64,000 bases of DNA from Symbiodinium sp. CCMP2592. Lineage: Eukaryota > Sar > Dinophyceae > Suessiales > Symbiodiniaceae. The notes beneath the pieces are model-generated. The model was not told the DNA's origin and did no database searches. It saw only the letters and a list, made by a program, of their open reading frames with translations. Location of the stretch: the NCBI GenBank assembly GCA_905221615.1, contig CAJNDT010003035.1:584001-648000 (forward strand). The letters are read 5' to 3'. Position 1 is the stretch's first letter, and each line of letters starts with the position of its first letter. Below, one piece after another: positions 12,181-22,295 of the stretch. The position numbers and the translations under genes are program-made.

Positions 12181-13050
12181 ACCCTAAAGCCCCTCTTATA
12201 GAGCCCGTATAGATCTCTTTTAAGGAACCCTTTAAGGAACCCTAGTTACTAAGTCCCATGACCCATTCCCTACTCAGAACTAGAGAGTCTTTGCAATTGC
12301 CTCAACCTCGAGTCGCGCAGCCTTGGGGCGAAAAACTCTTGAACTGGGTTCTCCTAGTAGCGCAGCAGGTAACCTTTAACCCTTTTTGGGGAAGTATAGC
12401 CCCTATATAATCCCTACATAACCACAAGAAGTTAACCTTTAGTTCCCCATGGTACCCGACAAGGAGGTTCTTTTAAAGTTAAGTTACCATCATTTAGGCT
12501 TCCATTAAGGGTTCTATGTTGGAGTAGAAAGTTTAGGGGTTCAGGAATTTAGCTTAAGTTACCATAGTAGGGATCTATAGTCAAAGCACCTTCCTTATTA
12601 TGGTACCTTGAATTAAGTTCCTTGACAAGAACCTTAGGGTTGCAGGATTTAGGGTTTAGAGTTTCAGTGGAACCCGAGCTATGAACCCGCTCACTTCGAA
12701 AACCCCGGAATGCTATGCGGTCAGGGTGCACATAAACGAAGTCCAAGACCAAGCACAGGACCACAAAAAAGGTTCTCGGGGTACCGTTTACTATTTTTGA
12801 TGAAGGTGAGAAGAGTCAACTGGTAAGGCTACTTACAGATTGGGTGTAGGGTGCTTTTTGTTGGTGTAACTACCGGAAACTACAGTCAAGACCGTGAATC
12901 CTTCCGGTTTCGAGCTCCTAAGGCCAGACAGCTGCCCTGCCTTCCACGCCGAAGAAGGGCTTCAAGGCACCAGCGCCCGGAGCATGAGCACGGAGTCCCC
13001 GCCGAAGCCGAAGCCCGAAACCCAACATGTTCAATTGGACCCTGCAACGC
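12181..13050. other. no gene recognised
   Basis: Short ORFs only (for example 12851-13057 and 12894-13127 in two frames over the same bases). No supported gene. Confidence 0.4.
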
Positions 13051-13160
13051 TACTTAAGGGATCATGGGACGTAGTAAGTAGGGTTATAAGTACCTTGAAT
13101 GGGGTTGTAAGTAGACTTACATTGTAACCCTGGTTACTAAGTCCCATGATCCTCTAAGTA
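13051..13160. mobile_element. foldback element, family A copy 4
   Basis: Begins TACTTAAGGGATCATGGGAC and ends CCCATGATCCTCTAAGTA. 110 bp, a compact member of the family. Confidence 0.8.
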
Positions 13161-13259
13161 TAAATCAAGCCCAGGAGGTGTGTTCAGCTCAGGGTTCCGA
13201 GGGCAGAGACCGAGGTTAGACAGGTCAGGTTTAGGCTTCAATTTAAGTCTTGGAGGGTT

Positions 13260-13353
13260 TACCACTATGGGCTATTAGACCTTATGGGTACCTTAATCTA
13301 CCCTTAATAGGGTCCTAATAGGGATCTTTAGGGCCTAATAGCCCATAGTGGTA
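13260..13353. mobile_element. 94-bp foldback with perfect 19-bp arms
   Basis: TACCACTATGGGCTATTAG (13260-13278) and its exact reverse complement (13335-13353). The interior carries CTACCC and AATAGGG motifs. Confidence 0.75.
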
Positions 13354-13761
13354 AGGTTTAATGTTTTGGGTCGTTTCCGGGTTTAGAGTTTAGGATGGTG
13401 GGGTTTGGAGGGTTGAGTGCAGGGCTGGAAAATGTCATTGCCTTCAGGCTCTTGAGTATCGGAGCTCTTTTGCTTTAAACCCTAAGGCCTAGGGCTCCAT
13501 GTACCAATATTATAGTATATTTTGCCTTAAGTGGTTCCTGCATATGTATTCATGGCCTGGGTATATACTTTATAGGTACAGGCAGCCTGAGGGCAAAGCT
13601 TTGTGGGCTGATTGTCTTTATGCCCACCGTCTGCAGTACTAGACTGACTCCGAGTGGTCCAAGTCACGGTCAAGAGGACGCTGGATCTGATCTACGGGTC
13701 GGAATACTCAGGGTGTGTTCTTCCCTTATCGTCCCAATATAGGTATGATACAGCATCTCAC

Positions 13762-13820
13762 CCCTAAACCCTAAACCCTAAACCCTAAACCCTAAACCCT
13801 AAACCCTAAACCCTAAACCC
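13762..13820. repeat. interstitial CCCTAAA telomere-type array
   Basis: About eight near-perfect heptamers. TTTAGGG is the plant/dinoflagellate-type telomere repeat. The array is internal, so it is an interstitial telomeric sequence rather than a chromosome end. Confidence 0.95.
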
Positions 13821-15032
13821 CATTCCATTATGCATATTATATGGGTGGTTGTCAAAATGATGGTCCCGGTAAATCTAGAGAGAAGCCTCTGGGTTTTTAC
13901 GAGCGTTCTCCTGTCATCTACCACTATAACAACATGCAAAAGTCGACCGTCATATCCCATAATTTATTACAATATCCACTATCAGACACCATAATTTACT
14001 ATAACCTGACACCAGATACTGCAGTATCTTTATCTACGAAGTTTCTTCCAAAACTCCAAGCGACCCCTGATGTTCGGTAGACCGCCAGGTCTGTGTCTGC
14101 GGCGGTGCAGGTGGCATCGGTCAGCCGCCCGCGCCTCAACTTCCTTACCGCAACAACCTTCGCCGGCTCAATGATGAATGAACCGGACATTGCGCTGTCC
14201 AGCGGATGCCTTTAACTGCTTTGGGGACGCTGATTGGGGTCCGGGGTTTCCAGAGCTGTAGGTCAACCCCAAACGGATTGGGGGTTTAGGGTTCGTGGGT
14301 TTCTTGAGGTCAATAAACAAAGAGGTGTCCGGGTGCCCAGCTGACATGGTGGGTTTACGGTGCCCAATGCGGTTCAGAGCATGGTGTTTGGAATCTCAAC
14401 CCTGCTATGCCTTAGTAGCTGAGTGGATACACTTTACACTTTTTGGGATAATATTTCCCACTATAAAACTGAAAGTGTACACTTGTTGGGGCTTAGGAAC
14501 TCAGCAACTAAGATTCAATTGGGCTTTTGGACCAAACCCTACACCCTGAAACCCCTCCATCCTGAACCTTATATCCCAAACTCCCAAACCCCAAAGCCGA
14601 AACTCCAAACCCTGAGTGAAAGACGAGGCTTTGTCTTCTGATGGCTCTGGACCCTCTAGTTTGGGAGCTCTCTGCCAGAGCCTTGGAACCTATGACGCGT
14701 CCAAAAGGTGTTATGAAAGGTCTCTTATAGTGTAGTCTTGCATCGCACCTTGCGTAGAAGTTTGTATGATCATGTACAGTCATCATGTTGTGCATGCTAA
14801 CCGCGACTTACTGCTCTAGCCCTCTGAGTAAAAAGGTAGTGCGCCTGGTCGTAGCTTAACGGTATATGTGTATTCTACATTTAGGGTCCGAGGCGTTAGC
14901 CCTGAGCTTTATTCTCTGTTTATGCCCTGTTCCCTACAGGAGTCATTATGAAACAAAGGTCTAGACCTCTCCCTGATTACTTCACATCGAGAAGGGAGCA
15001 GAGAAGTAAGCCGCGAAAGGGTGGTTCTGCTC
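13821..15032. other. no gene recognised
   Basis: Short ORFs on both strands without recognisable domains. A partial family E left end occurs at about 13841-13868. Confidence 0.4.
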
Positions 15033-15146
15033 TACTTAAAGGGTCATGGGACTTAGTAACTAGGGTTATAATTAGGGTAACTGTACTTATAACCCCAAAT
15101 AAGGTACCTATAACCTTACTTACTAAGTCCCATGATTCTCCAAGTA
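15033..15146. mobile_element. foldback element, family A copy 5
   Basis: Begins TACTTAAAGGGTCATGGGAC and ends CCCATGATTCTCCAAGTA. The interior has GGGTTATAATTAGGGTAACT and CTTATAACCCC. Confidence 0.8.
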
Positions 15147-16017
15147 GCTTTCAGCAGGAGCCCCGGGGAGCTATACATGGTTGCAAGTATTCAGGCCCGG
15201 ACACAGAAAAATCGGGGCCGAAATAGTTACCTATACCTTTTTTCGGTGGAATAAGGAATTTCGAGGGATCTATAAGGGTTCTATAGTAGGGTTCTGTAAT
15301 ACGTATAGTAATATGAATGAATGACAGTTAATTGCAAAGGCTAGTCAGTTCTGATTCAATTGAGCTCTCGATACAACGGGTAACTGCCGTATGCTGAAGC
15401 TGGGAGCACATAGAGGGGTGAGCACCGACTGTGAACCTCTCAAGACGTAGCACCACCGGATTGCTGGCAGACTGGCCGAAGGGAGCCGATGGGCACTTCA
15501 CCACCTGTGTGTCGGGATGATGTGAGTAATATAGTAGCCGAAATAATTACCCATACTATTTTGGAGCCCCATCATAGTAAAAAAAACCCTATTCTGCCCC
15601 CTACGTTAAGATGTTTCAGTGGAGAAGCTTTGGAGATCCTCGAAACATCTACGTAGTTCGCTGTGGCTGGCTTCCTCCCTAAGCCCCTAAACCTGAAACA
15701 GCCAAGCCCTAAACCCTAACAGAGATTCCAAGGCCTCTTGCCCAACACCCTCATCCCTAAATCCTTAACCCCTAATCTCTTCCTGAGACTCTAAATTATA
15801 CTCGATACCCTAAACCCTCTAAACCCGTAATCTCTCCGTTAGTCTCTAAATATACTAAACCCTTAAGCCCTGCTCTCTTCATCAGTCTCGAAATATACAC
15901 GATACCCCGGAATCCCTTCAGCCCCAATCTCTTCCTTCGTATCTAAAGTTCCCAGAAAAGGTCTACGACCTGACCATCGCCATGGTACCTGCAGAAGGCA
16001 GCGGAGAACTACCGCTG
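15147..16017. other. non-coding, CCCTAAA-like patches
   Basis: Degenerate CTAAACCC repeats at about 15680-15860 separated by TCTCTTCC-type motifs, plus a family C remnant (15536-15600). No gene. Confidence 0.5.
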
Positions 16018-16129
16018 CTTGAAGGATCATGGGACTTAGTAACTGGGGTTATAATTAGGCTAAGTATACTTATAACCCCAATTAAAGCACCTATAACCTT
16101 ACTTACTAAGTCCCATGATCCTCCAAGTA
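16018..16129. mobile_element. foldback element, family A copy 6
   Basis: Begins CTTGAAGGATCATGGGACTT and ends CCCATGATCCTCCAAGTA. Confidence 0.8.
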
Positions 16130-16454
16130 GGGACCACTACCGCTGGGTTCCTGAGCAGAACCTTACGTAGTGCCCCCATACAGTAAGAGTCTGTAATACG
16201 GCTACTATTAAGGTCTGACTATATCTATAATATGAATATTATTCAACTATTGCTGAGTGGGGGCCGTACCCAAGTAGTACCCCTTTTGCCCGTTTTCGTT
16301 TAGGGCCCCCTTTATGAAAACCAAACAATCGGAGAAAAGGTACCCTTTTCATAATGGGGCTTCTCAGAAATTCTGGACCGGATTCCTCTGGAGGAGTTTG
16401 GGCATGTGATGTGCCTGTTTAGGGTGGAGGGTTGAGGGCGCAGGTTCTGCTTGT

Positions 16455-16518
16455 TTCGGGTTTAGGGTTTCGGGTTTAGGGTTTAGGGGTTTAGGGTTTC
16501 GGGTTTAGGGTTTAGGGA
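16455..16518. repeat. TTTAGGG-type degenerate array
   Basis: TTTAGGG alternating with TTTCGGG variants, opposite orientation to the 13762 array. Confidence 0.85.
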
Positions 16519-16656
16519 AGTTCGGGATATAGGACCCAAATCCCGAGCTTGACACTCGAAATGAGCAGAACTGGCACCCCTTATAGGATGCTTCCATCCG
16601 GATCTCAGTAGTCCCAACATCAAAGGGGAACAGGAGGGACCCTTAAGGGGGACCGC

Positions 16657-16715
16657 TACCCTATAATGGGCTATATAATGGGTATATAATGGCTATATTA
16701 AGGGTATATTACCTA
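16657..16715. repeat. 59-bp dispersed repeat
   Basis: Rich in CTATATAATGGG motifs. A roughly 90% identical copy in inverted orientation lies at 21014-21072. Confidence 0.7.
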
Positions 16716-16898
16716 GGGGCCTTTGACAAAAGCCACCGGCAAGGAGAACCTTCCCCGGGTCCCTGTCCGCCCTCGACCATGAGACACCTTTGCCCCGAAG
16801 ACCTCCAAGCCAGCTTGTGGCCTGACACCGCATGGGACTTAGTAACTAGGGTTCCTTAAAAGGGATCTATAAGGGTTTTATAAGAGGGGTTTTAGGGT

Positions 16899-17010
16899 TA
16901 CTTAAAGCGTCATGGGACTTAGTAACTAGGGCTATAATTAGGGTAACTGTACTCATAACCCCAAATAAGGTACCTATAACCTTACTTACTAACTCCCATG
17001 ATCCTCCAAG
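16899..17010. mobile_element. foldback element, family A copy 7
   Basis: Begins TACTTAAAGCGTCATGGGAC and ends ATGATCCTCCAAGCAG. A lone left end with GCATGGGACTTAGTAACTAG lies just upstream at 16830-16850, so this site has been hit twice or partly duplicated. Confidence 0.75.
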
Positions 17011-17966
17011 CAGGCTAAATCCGTCGAAGATTCAGCGGCTTCTGGTATTCGAAGTCAAAAAGAAGATTCCTGAAGCTCCCTTTGAAGGGGGTGGTGGCTT
17101 TCCTCCAAACTTTCTGAAGCCCGAAGCATGGGCCAGGCATTGGCGCAGATCTGGGTCACATCGAGCGCAAATGCCGGGTGAAGGCCTTTCTCGCAATGTG
17201 GGAACCTGATTGAGAAACCCTGGGCATAGAACACCAAAACAGTAGGATTCATATAAGGAGCCCTAACAAAGGCCCAAGGTTCCTTGATCAAAGGGGGGGG
17301 TATATAATCCTCAAGATGGGTCTGAGACTATGGCTCTAAAGGGTGCTGTGGGTTTTCGTTTTAACCAGGTCCAACAAGCGGTAAGGGCAGGAAACGGGTA
17401 GATTTCAATACAACAACACCGAAATTCACCAGATCTTTCGGGCCGGGAAGATTCCCGAATGCACAAACCTGAAACGCCATACTTTTCCGGGGTCTTTGGG
17501 GGGGTCCTTGGGTCGTTCTGAACGTGGTGCGGTTATACTGCACAAGCCCACAGGGTCTTCAGGTGACATTATCTACCGGAGCCATAATGGATATTCTTCT
17601 AGAGAAGCCCGACTTTCGGACCCTTGTGGGAGCACAGGCTTACTCCCTCGACACATCGCAGAAGCCCGTGGACCATCTAGAAGACTGCCTCAAAGGCACC
17701 GCTTAAGGGCTTCCGCTTGGCTCAGGGAGTGTTCAGGGTTTAGGGTAGCACAGTTTAGGGATAGACTTCGGGGTGTCGGATTTGGTCACATAGGTCGATA
17801 TACTGTAACCAATAGCCAGCAGGTTTGTTAAACACAGAAGGATGTATTGCTTTTCTTTCGGGAGTCTGAACCTTAAGGTGCCTCTTTTGGGGCCTTGTAG
17901 GGTTCGGACGGAGCAGCTCGGGAGTCCAGAAGGGTTCTATAAGGGATCAAAAAAAAAGCCCTATAA
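17011..17966. other. no gene recognised
   Basis: A 111-codon plus-strand ORF (17496-17831) and a 78-codon minus-strand ORF (17055-17291) have no motifs and are not annotated as genes. Confidence 0.35.
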
Positions 17967-18078
17967 CTAGGATGCCCAGTAGTACCCTTATTCCCTTTTT
18001 GTAGTCCTAGGTTCCTTATAAAGTTACCCAATACCAAAAAGAGAGGCCGTTTTATTCTTAGGTTACTGGGTATCCTAG
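17967..18078. mobile_element. 112-bp foldback element, family B copy 2
   Basis: Same length, ends and interior as the element at 1830-1941, with only a few substitutions, although the two are 16 kb apart. Confidence 0.75.
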
Positions 18079-18875
18079 ATAATATTGGGGACTTTATATT
18101 TAGAATAAAGGTCCTTTAACGGGATTAAAAGGAGGGCTTGGGCTTTAGAGCTTAACTTTTTTTCGGGGTTCAGGCTTGCAGGGCTTTGGGTTCAGGGTCT
18201 AGGATCTAGAAGGGTTACGATCTTACGATCAAATCTAGGCTTCCGGAAAGCTTCCGTCTAGAACACATGGCCCGATACAAAGATCCCATTAAAAGGATTT
18301 TGGCTTCCAAACCCAAGGCACCTAAACTCCCCCCAGCTCTGAAAAAAGGCACAGCTGAAGAGTCCTAACCACTGCAAGACCCCAATACCACCCTACGGAT
18401 AAAAGGCTTTCACAAGCCCTCATAGAACCCTAATCAAGCCTCCAGTACCCTGGACACACCCCTCCAACGCTAAACCCTGAACCCGAATCCCAACCCCTGA
18501 AACTCAAGGCCTGGGTCGCCCACCTTGTGTGTTGCCTATACTAAAGCCCCCTCCCCCCGCCCAAAACCCTAAACCCTCCTATAGAAGCTTTTAAAGGAAC
18601 CGTTTTAAACCCCTAAAGAGATCTTAAAGGAAAACCCTAAAGCCCCCGCTCCTCAAACTCTAAGCCCTAAACCCAAACTCCCTAAACTCAAACTCCCTAA
18701 ATTCCGTAGAAGGCTGTAGTATAGAACTCTTAAACAAAAAACCCTAAAGACCCCCCCCCCCCACTCCAGAATTCCTTTCGAGGCTGTGCTTTGGTGCTGA
18801 TTCCCGTGGGCGTCCCGAGCAAGGGCCGGAGTAGAAGGCGCCCGAAAAGGTGGAGTTGTCTTTTCCTTCTCTTTC
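18079..18875. other. non-coding, telomere-like fragments
   Basis: Many CCCTAAA-like words (about 18555-18760) and a C13 run near 18750. No gene. Confidence 0.5.
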
Positions 18876-19083
18876 GAGTTTAGGGAGTTAGGGTTTAGGG
18901 TTTAGGGAGTTCGGGTTTCGGGGGTTAGGGTTTCGGGAGTTAGGGTTCAGGGAGTTAGGGCTTAGGGAGTTAGGGTTTGGGGAATTAGGGTTTCGGGAGT
19001 TAGGGTTTAGGGTTTTCCTTCTTTTCCGGGTTCAGGGATAATACGGGAGAATAGAGGGTTTAGGGTTTTAGGGGTTTAGGGCT
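18876..19083. repeat. degenerate TTTAGGG/AGTTAGGG tract
   Basis: TTAGGGTTT and GGGAGTTAGGG words in loose tandem over about 200 bp. An eroded telomere-type array. Confidence 0.85.
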
Positions 19084-20025
19084 AACGGTTCAGGGATAAT
19101 CTGAATGGCCTTTGTAGTAGTAATGGCAGCAATAATGCGGGGAATGAGAATAGTAATAGTACTTATCTCTAGCAGCACAAGTTTATAGAGTTTAGAGATC
19201 TGGTTTCCGCTGGTTGTCTTTGCAAGGCTACTACCAAGGGGAAAGGGTTGCGATAGGTAGATTGGTTAACACTTTCGTCCGCGCACCGCCTGTCGCGAAG
19301 ATTTTGGGAAGTTTCTTGTGGAAGGCCCCTTAACTTCAGTTGTCCAAGCCTATAACAGTCGTGGTATTACAGAAGCCTAGAGTATTACCTGTATTATTCT
19401 TTAGGGGTCTTTGTTTGAATTGTTATGCTATAAAGGATCCCAAAAACCCTATTTAAAAACTTGAACCCTGCATTATAGACTTGCTTCTCCTTGGGGTCGC
19501 ATTACAAAGCTCAGAAGGTTTTCAGCTCTATGAAGGCCTTGCAAAGGAGTCCACCCGTTTGCTGAACTTATGTAATCGAAGGCCGATGGCAAGCTTTGTG
19601 GGGCCCATTATACGATAACTATAATGAGGAACCCTTAAAATAGTAGTGGTAGTTATTAAGGCCCCTATATTGTCATAGGCAAAAACCTCAAACCTCCAAT
19701 CTTCTGAACCGCGAACCTCACAACACAAGTCCCACCGCCCTAAACCCCAAACCCTAAACCTTACGGGACAAGGGTCAACGGTGCACTCGGCTAGGGGCTC
19801 AACTTTGGAAAAGCTGTAAAGCAACAGTTTATCTGAAATCTGTTATCCTGGAAGCTCTTTAGAGACGAAGGCTTGGGGGAAACCTTCAAGCTTCAATTGG
19901 GTGGTTATCAAAATTATGGTCCCTTTACCCGTCCTTTTATGAGAACCCTAAATATTAGGTGCCGTATTATAATGGGACCCAACAAGGGTCCGTTTTGCTT
20001 ACTTTCGCCTCCAAGGAATCGCAGG
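19084..20025. other. gene-poor DNA
   Basis: Includes a family C-like foldback (19600-19666, GGGGCCCATTA facing TTATTAAGGCCCC) and a family E left end (about 19897). No supported gene. Confidence 0.4.
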
Positions 20026-20262
20026 CAGGTCTCTGTGTCCTTACTGCAGTTGCCGTGCTCAGAATTGACGGGTGCAGAGGTGCGATCGGCCGACATGATC
20101 TCGAAGCTGCTACGACTGCTGTCCCGAGCAGCAGAAGGCGGTGTCGTGGAAGTGTGGCAAGACCTCCAATGGATCGAGGGCAAGGCCACATGGGTCAGCC
20201 AGTGGTCCATCATGACAAGACTGCTTGGACCCTGCAGCACCGGTGCCGAGCTAGTGGCATAA
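20026..20262 (+). CDS. possible orphan exon, unknown product
   Basis: The end of a 129-codon ORF (19873-20262) has more protein-like composition than its surroundings, with a mixed hydrophobic/charged stretch (AEVRSADMISKLLRLL) and several Trp residues near the end. The upstream part overlaps a foldback remnant, so only the last ~79 codons are worth noting. No domain was recognised, and a chance ORF or gene fragment is equally possible. Confidence 0.2.
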   Translation, partial: QVSVSLLQLPCSELTGAEVRSADMISKLLRLLSRAAEGGVVEVWQDLQWIEGKATWVSQWSIMTRLLGPCSTGAELVA

Positions 20263-20557
20263 TCCCGCTTGAGAGCGAGTGTTTCGACGCTGCCATGTGA
20301 TTAAGGTTCCCGTGAAGCACCAATTGCAAAGTGCAAATCCTACCCGAGACTCCCAAAGCCACATTCCGCAACGGGAGCCCAACAGCTCCCAAAACCATTC
20401 AGTACCTGTCAGTGATCAGTGCCAATGCCAGCCGCACAGTACTCCTCTGCCCTCTGACATGCTCGTGGTGTCTCAGAAGAAATGAGAATCCTCACCAGCA
20501 AAACGCAGCGGGGTTGACAGACCTAGAGCCAGCAAGTAACAAGTAAGTAACATTGTC

Positions 20558-20671
20558 TACTTGAAGGATCACGGGACTTAGTAACTAGGGTTATACTTAG
20601 GGTAACTATACTTAAAGCCCGGAGTAAGGTATTTTTAACCTTACTTACTAAGTCCCATGATCCTTTAAGTA
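20558..20671. mobile_element. foldback element, family A copy 8
   Basis: Begins TACTTGAAGGATCACGGGAC and ends CCCATGATCCTTTAAGTA. This is the last copy; the family is not seen to the right of 21 kb. Confidence 0.8.
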
Positions 20672-22295
20672 CATCCGCGGGTTCGGCCCGCTTCACGAAG
20701 TTTTTGGGCTTGATTAGGAAGCTTAGAGCCCCACGTGCCAAGCTTTGAAGCACTCGGTGTGCGGATCCCATGAGTGTAGAGTTAGGATGGAAGGTTCATG
20801 CAGTAAGTTCACTCTTCACATCGTTACGGATTCTGAGAAGCCCTCTGTACTTCCTCACAAGACCTGCCAAGAATCCACAGTTGCCTTGCCCGCAGTGATC
20901 TGCTCAAGATCAACGCCAACATTGCAAAGAGCATAGTCGAGGTGCGCATCTCCGCATTCCCAAGTCCAGCCGTGACGCGAAGCCTACCAGTTCCACTGCA
21001 TTAATAAGGACCGCTAGGTATATACCCTTCATATAGCGATTATATACCCATTATATAGCCCATTATAGGGACAGCTCTTGGATGGTTTTGAAGCTTCTGC
21101 GGTTTTGGCTGTGGTTCGTATTGCGGAGATCCATTAATCTGAGGGACTAGGGCCAGCGGCTGGAGTTTGGGGCTTTTCCTGGTGTGAAGTATGAAGGACT
21201 TCTCTGAGGTTTAGGCTGCCGTTTTTCTTAGGGAGCCGTCGCAAAAGCTTAAGGTCAGAGGGATTCGGGCCTTGGACAAGCTCCAAACTGCGATCCCGAG
21301 CACCGACCTTGTTCCTGCGCCTGAAATTCGAAAACCTGCATCCCCAGTGCCTCAATCTGAGGCATCAGATCTCTATGTGAGCCTATCACACAGCTTCATT
21401 GCCTCAAGCTCCAAGAAGTTTTTGCTGTGCAAAACCAGCAGAAACTACAGTTGCAGAAGCAGTCAGTGCAGTGATTTCACACTTGGATGGAATGTACTCG
21501 AATGGTGTGCTCAGACAAGGATCATACAAAGTAGCGCGATTGTTCAGACCGTTAACAGCTTACACCAGGCATGTGCAAAGCACTGCCCGGACGCTACCCT
21601 TGGCCTCATCGTCAACCCGCCTCTCGGTCTCAACCCGACTGGAACGGGTTGAGGGGTTCAGGTGCCAGGGTTGAGGGTTCAGGGTTTCAAGGTTTAGTAC
21701 GTGAAATAAAGGGACAAACCAACTAAGTTAACACAAACCTTGAAAGGTAATCCTCAAATGTTAAGGACCAATGCCCTGAATCACCCGAGAACTTCCATCG
21801 AACGCTTCGAAATTTTCCTCAGCCAAAACAGCCTTCCGTCGGACAAGTGCATCTGCCTGTACTTAGGGATCTCAACTCACACGCACTCCCCCTCACTCTT
21901 CACTCCAAGTGAAGAGTGATCGGAAGCTTCCCTTGGAAAACAGCGTCGCGGCTATGAAATCACCACTCGTGAGATCCCATCTGTTCCATGCACCTTGCAG
22001 TCCGCTGTCCTTCAGCTTCAGGGGGACAAAAGCCAAGCTCAATTCCGAACTCACTCTTTCTGGCGAGCCCTTTTAAAGGGTAATTCGAACACGAGCTCTT
22101 TCACGGCATCCCCTTTTTTCAAACACTAACCTTTAGCAAGGAGGAGGTGAGCTAATAACCCCAACAACGCTACTGGTTGCTATAAAAGCCTAGAACTTAC
22201 AGATCTAGAGGGTTGCAACCCCTTGCCTCTCTCCCGCTGACTCAAAGCTGCTACTAGCTGTGGCCTACCCGTTCGAAGTCCTTGTTCTAGAGGAT
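20672..22295. other. mostly non-coding, weak ORFs
   Basis: Overlapping ORFs at 21272-21652 (126 codons) and 21399-21674 (91 codons, containing AVSAVISHLDGMYSNG) look mildly protein-like but cannot be assigned. The stretch 21700-22295 shows no gene. Confidence 0.35.
21014..21072. repeat. inverted copy of the 16657 repeat
   Basis: Reverse complement of 16657-16715 with a handful of mismatches. Confidence 0.7.

Noticed and set aside
13762..13820. Chromosome end
   Set aside because: The CCCTAAA array is short, internal and flanked by other DNA on both sides; similar tracts recur at 16.4, 18.9, 28.8 and 30.2 kb.
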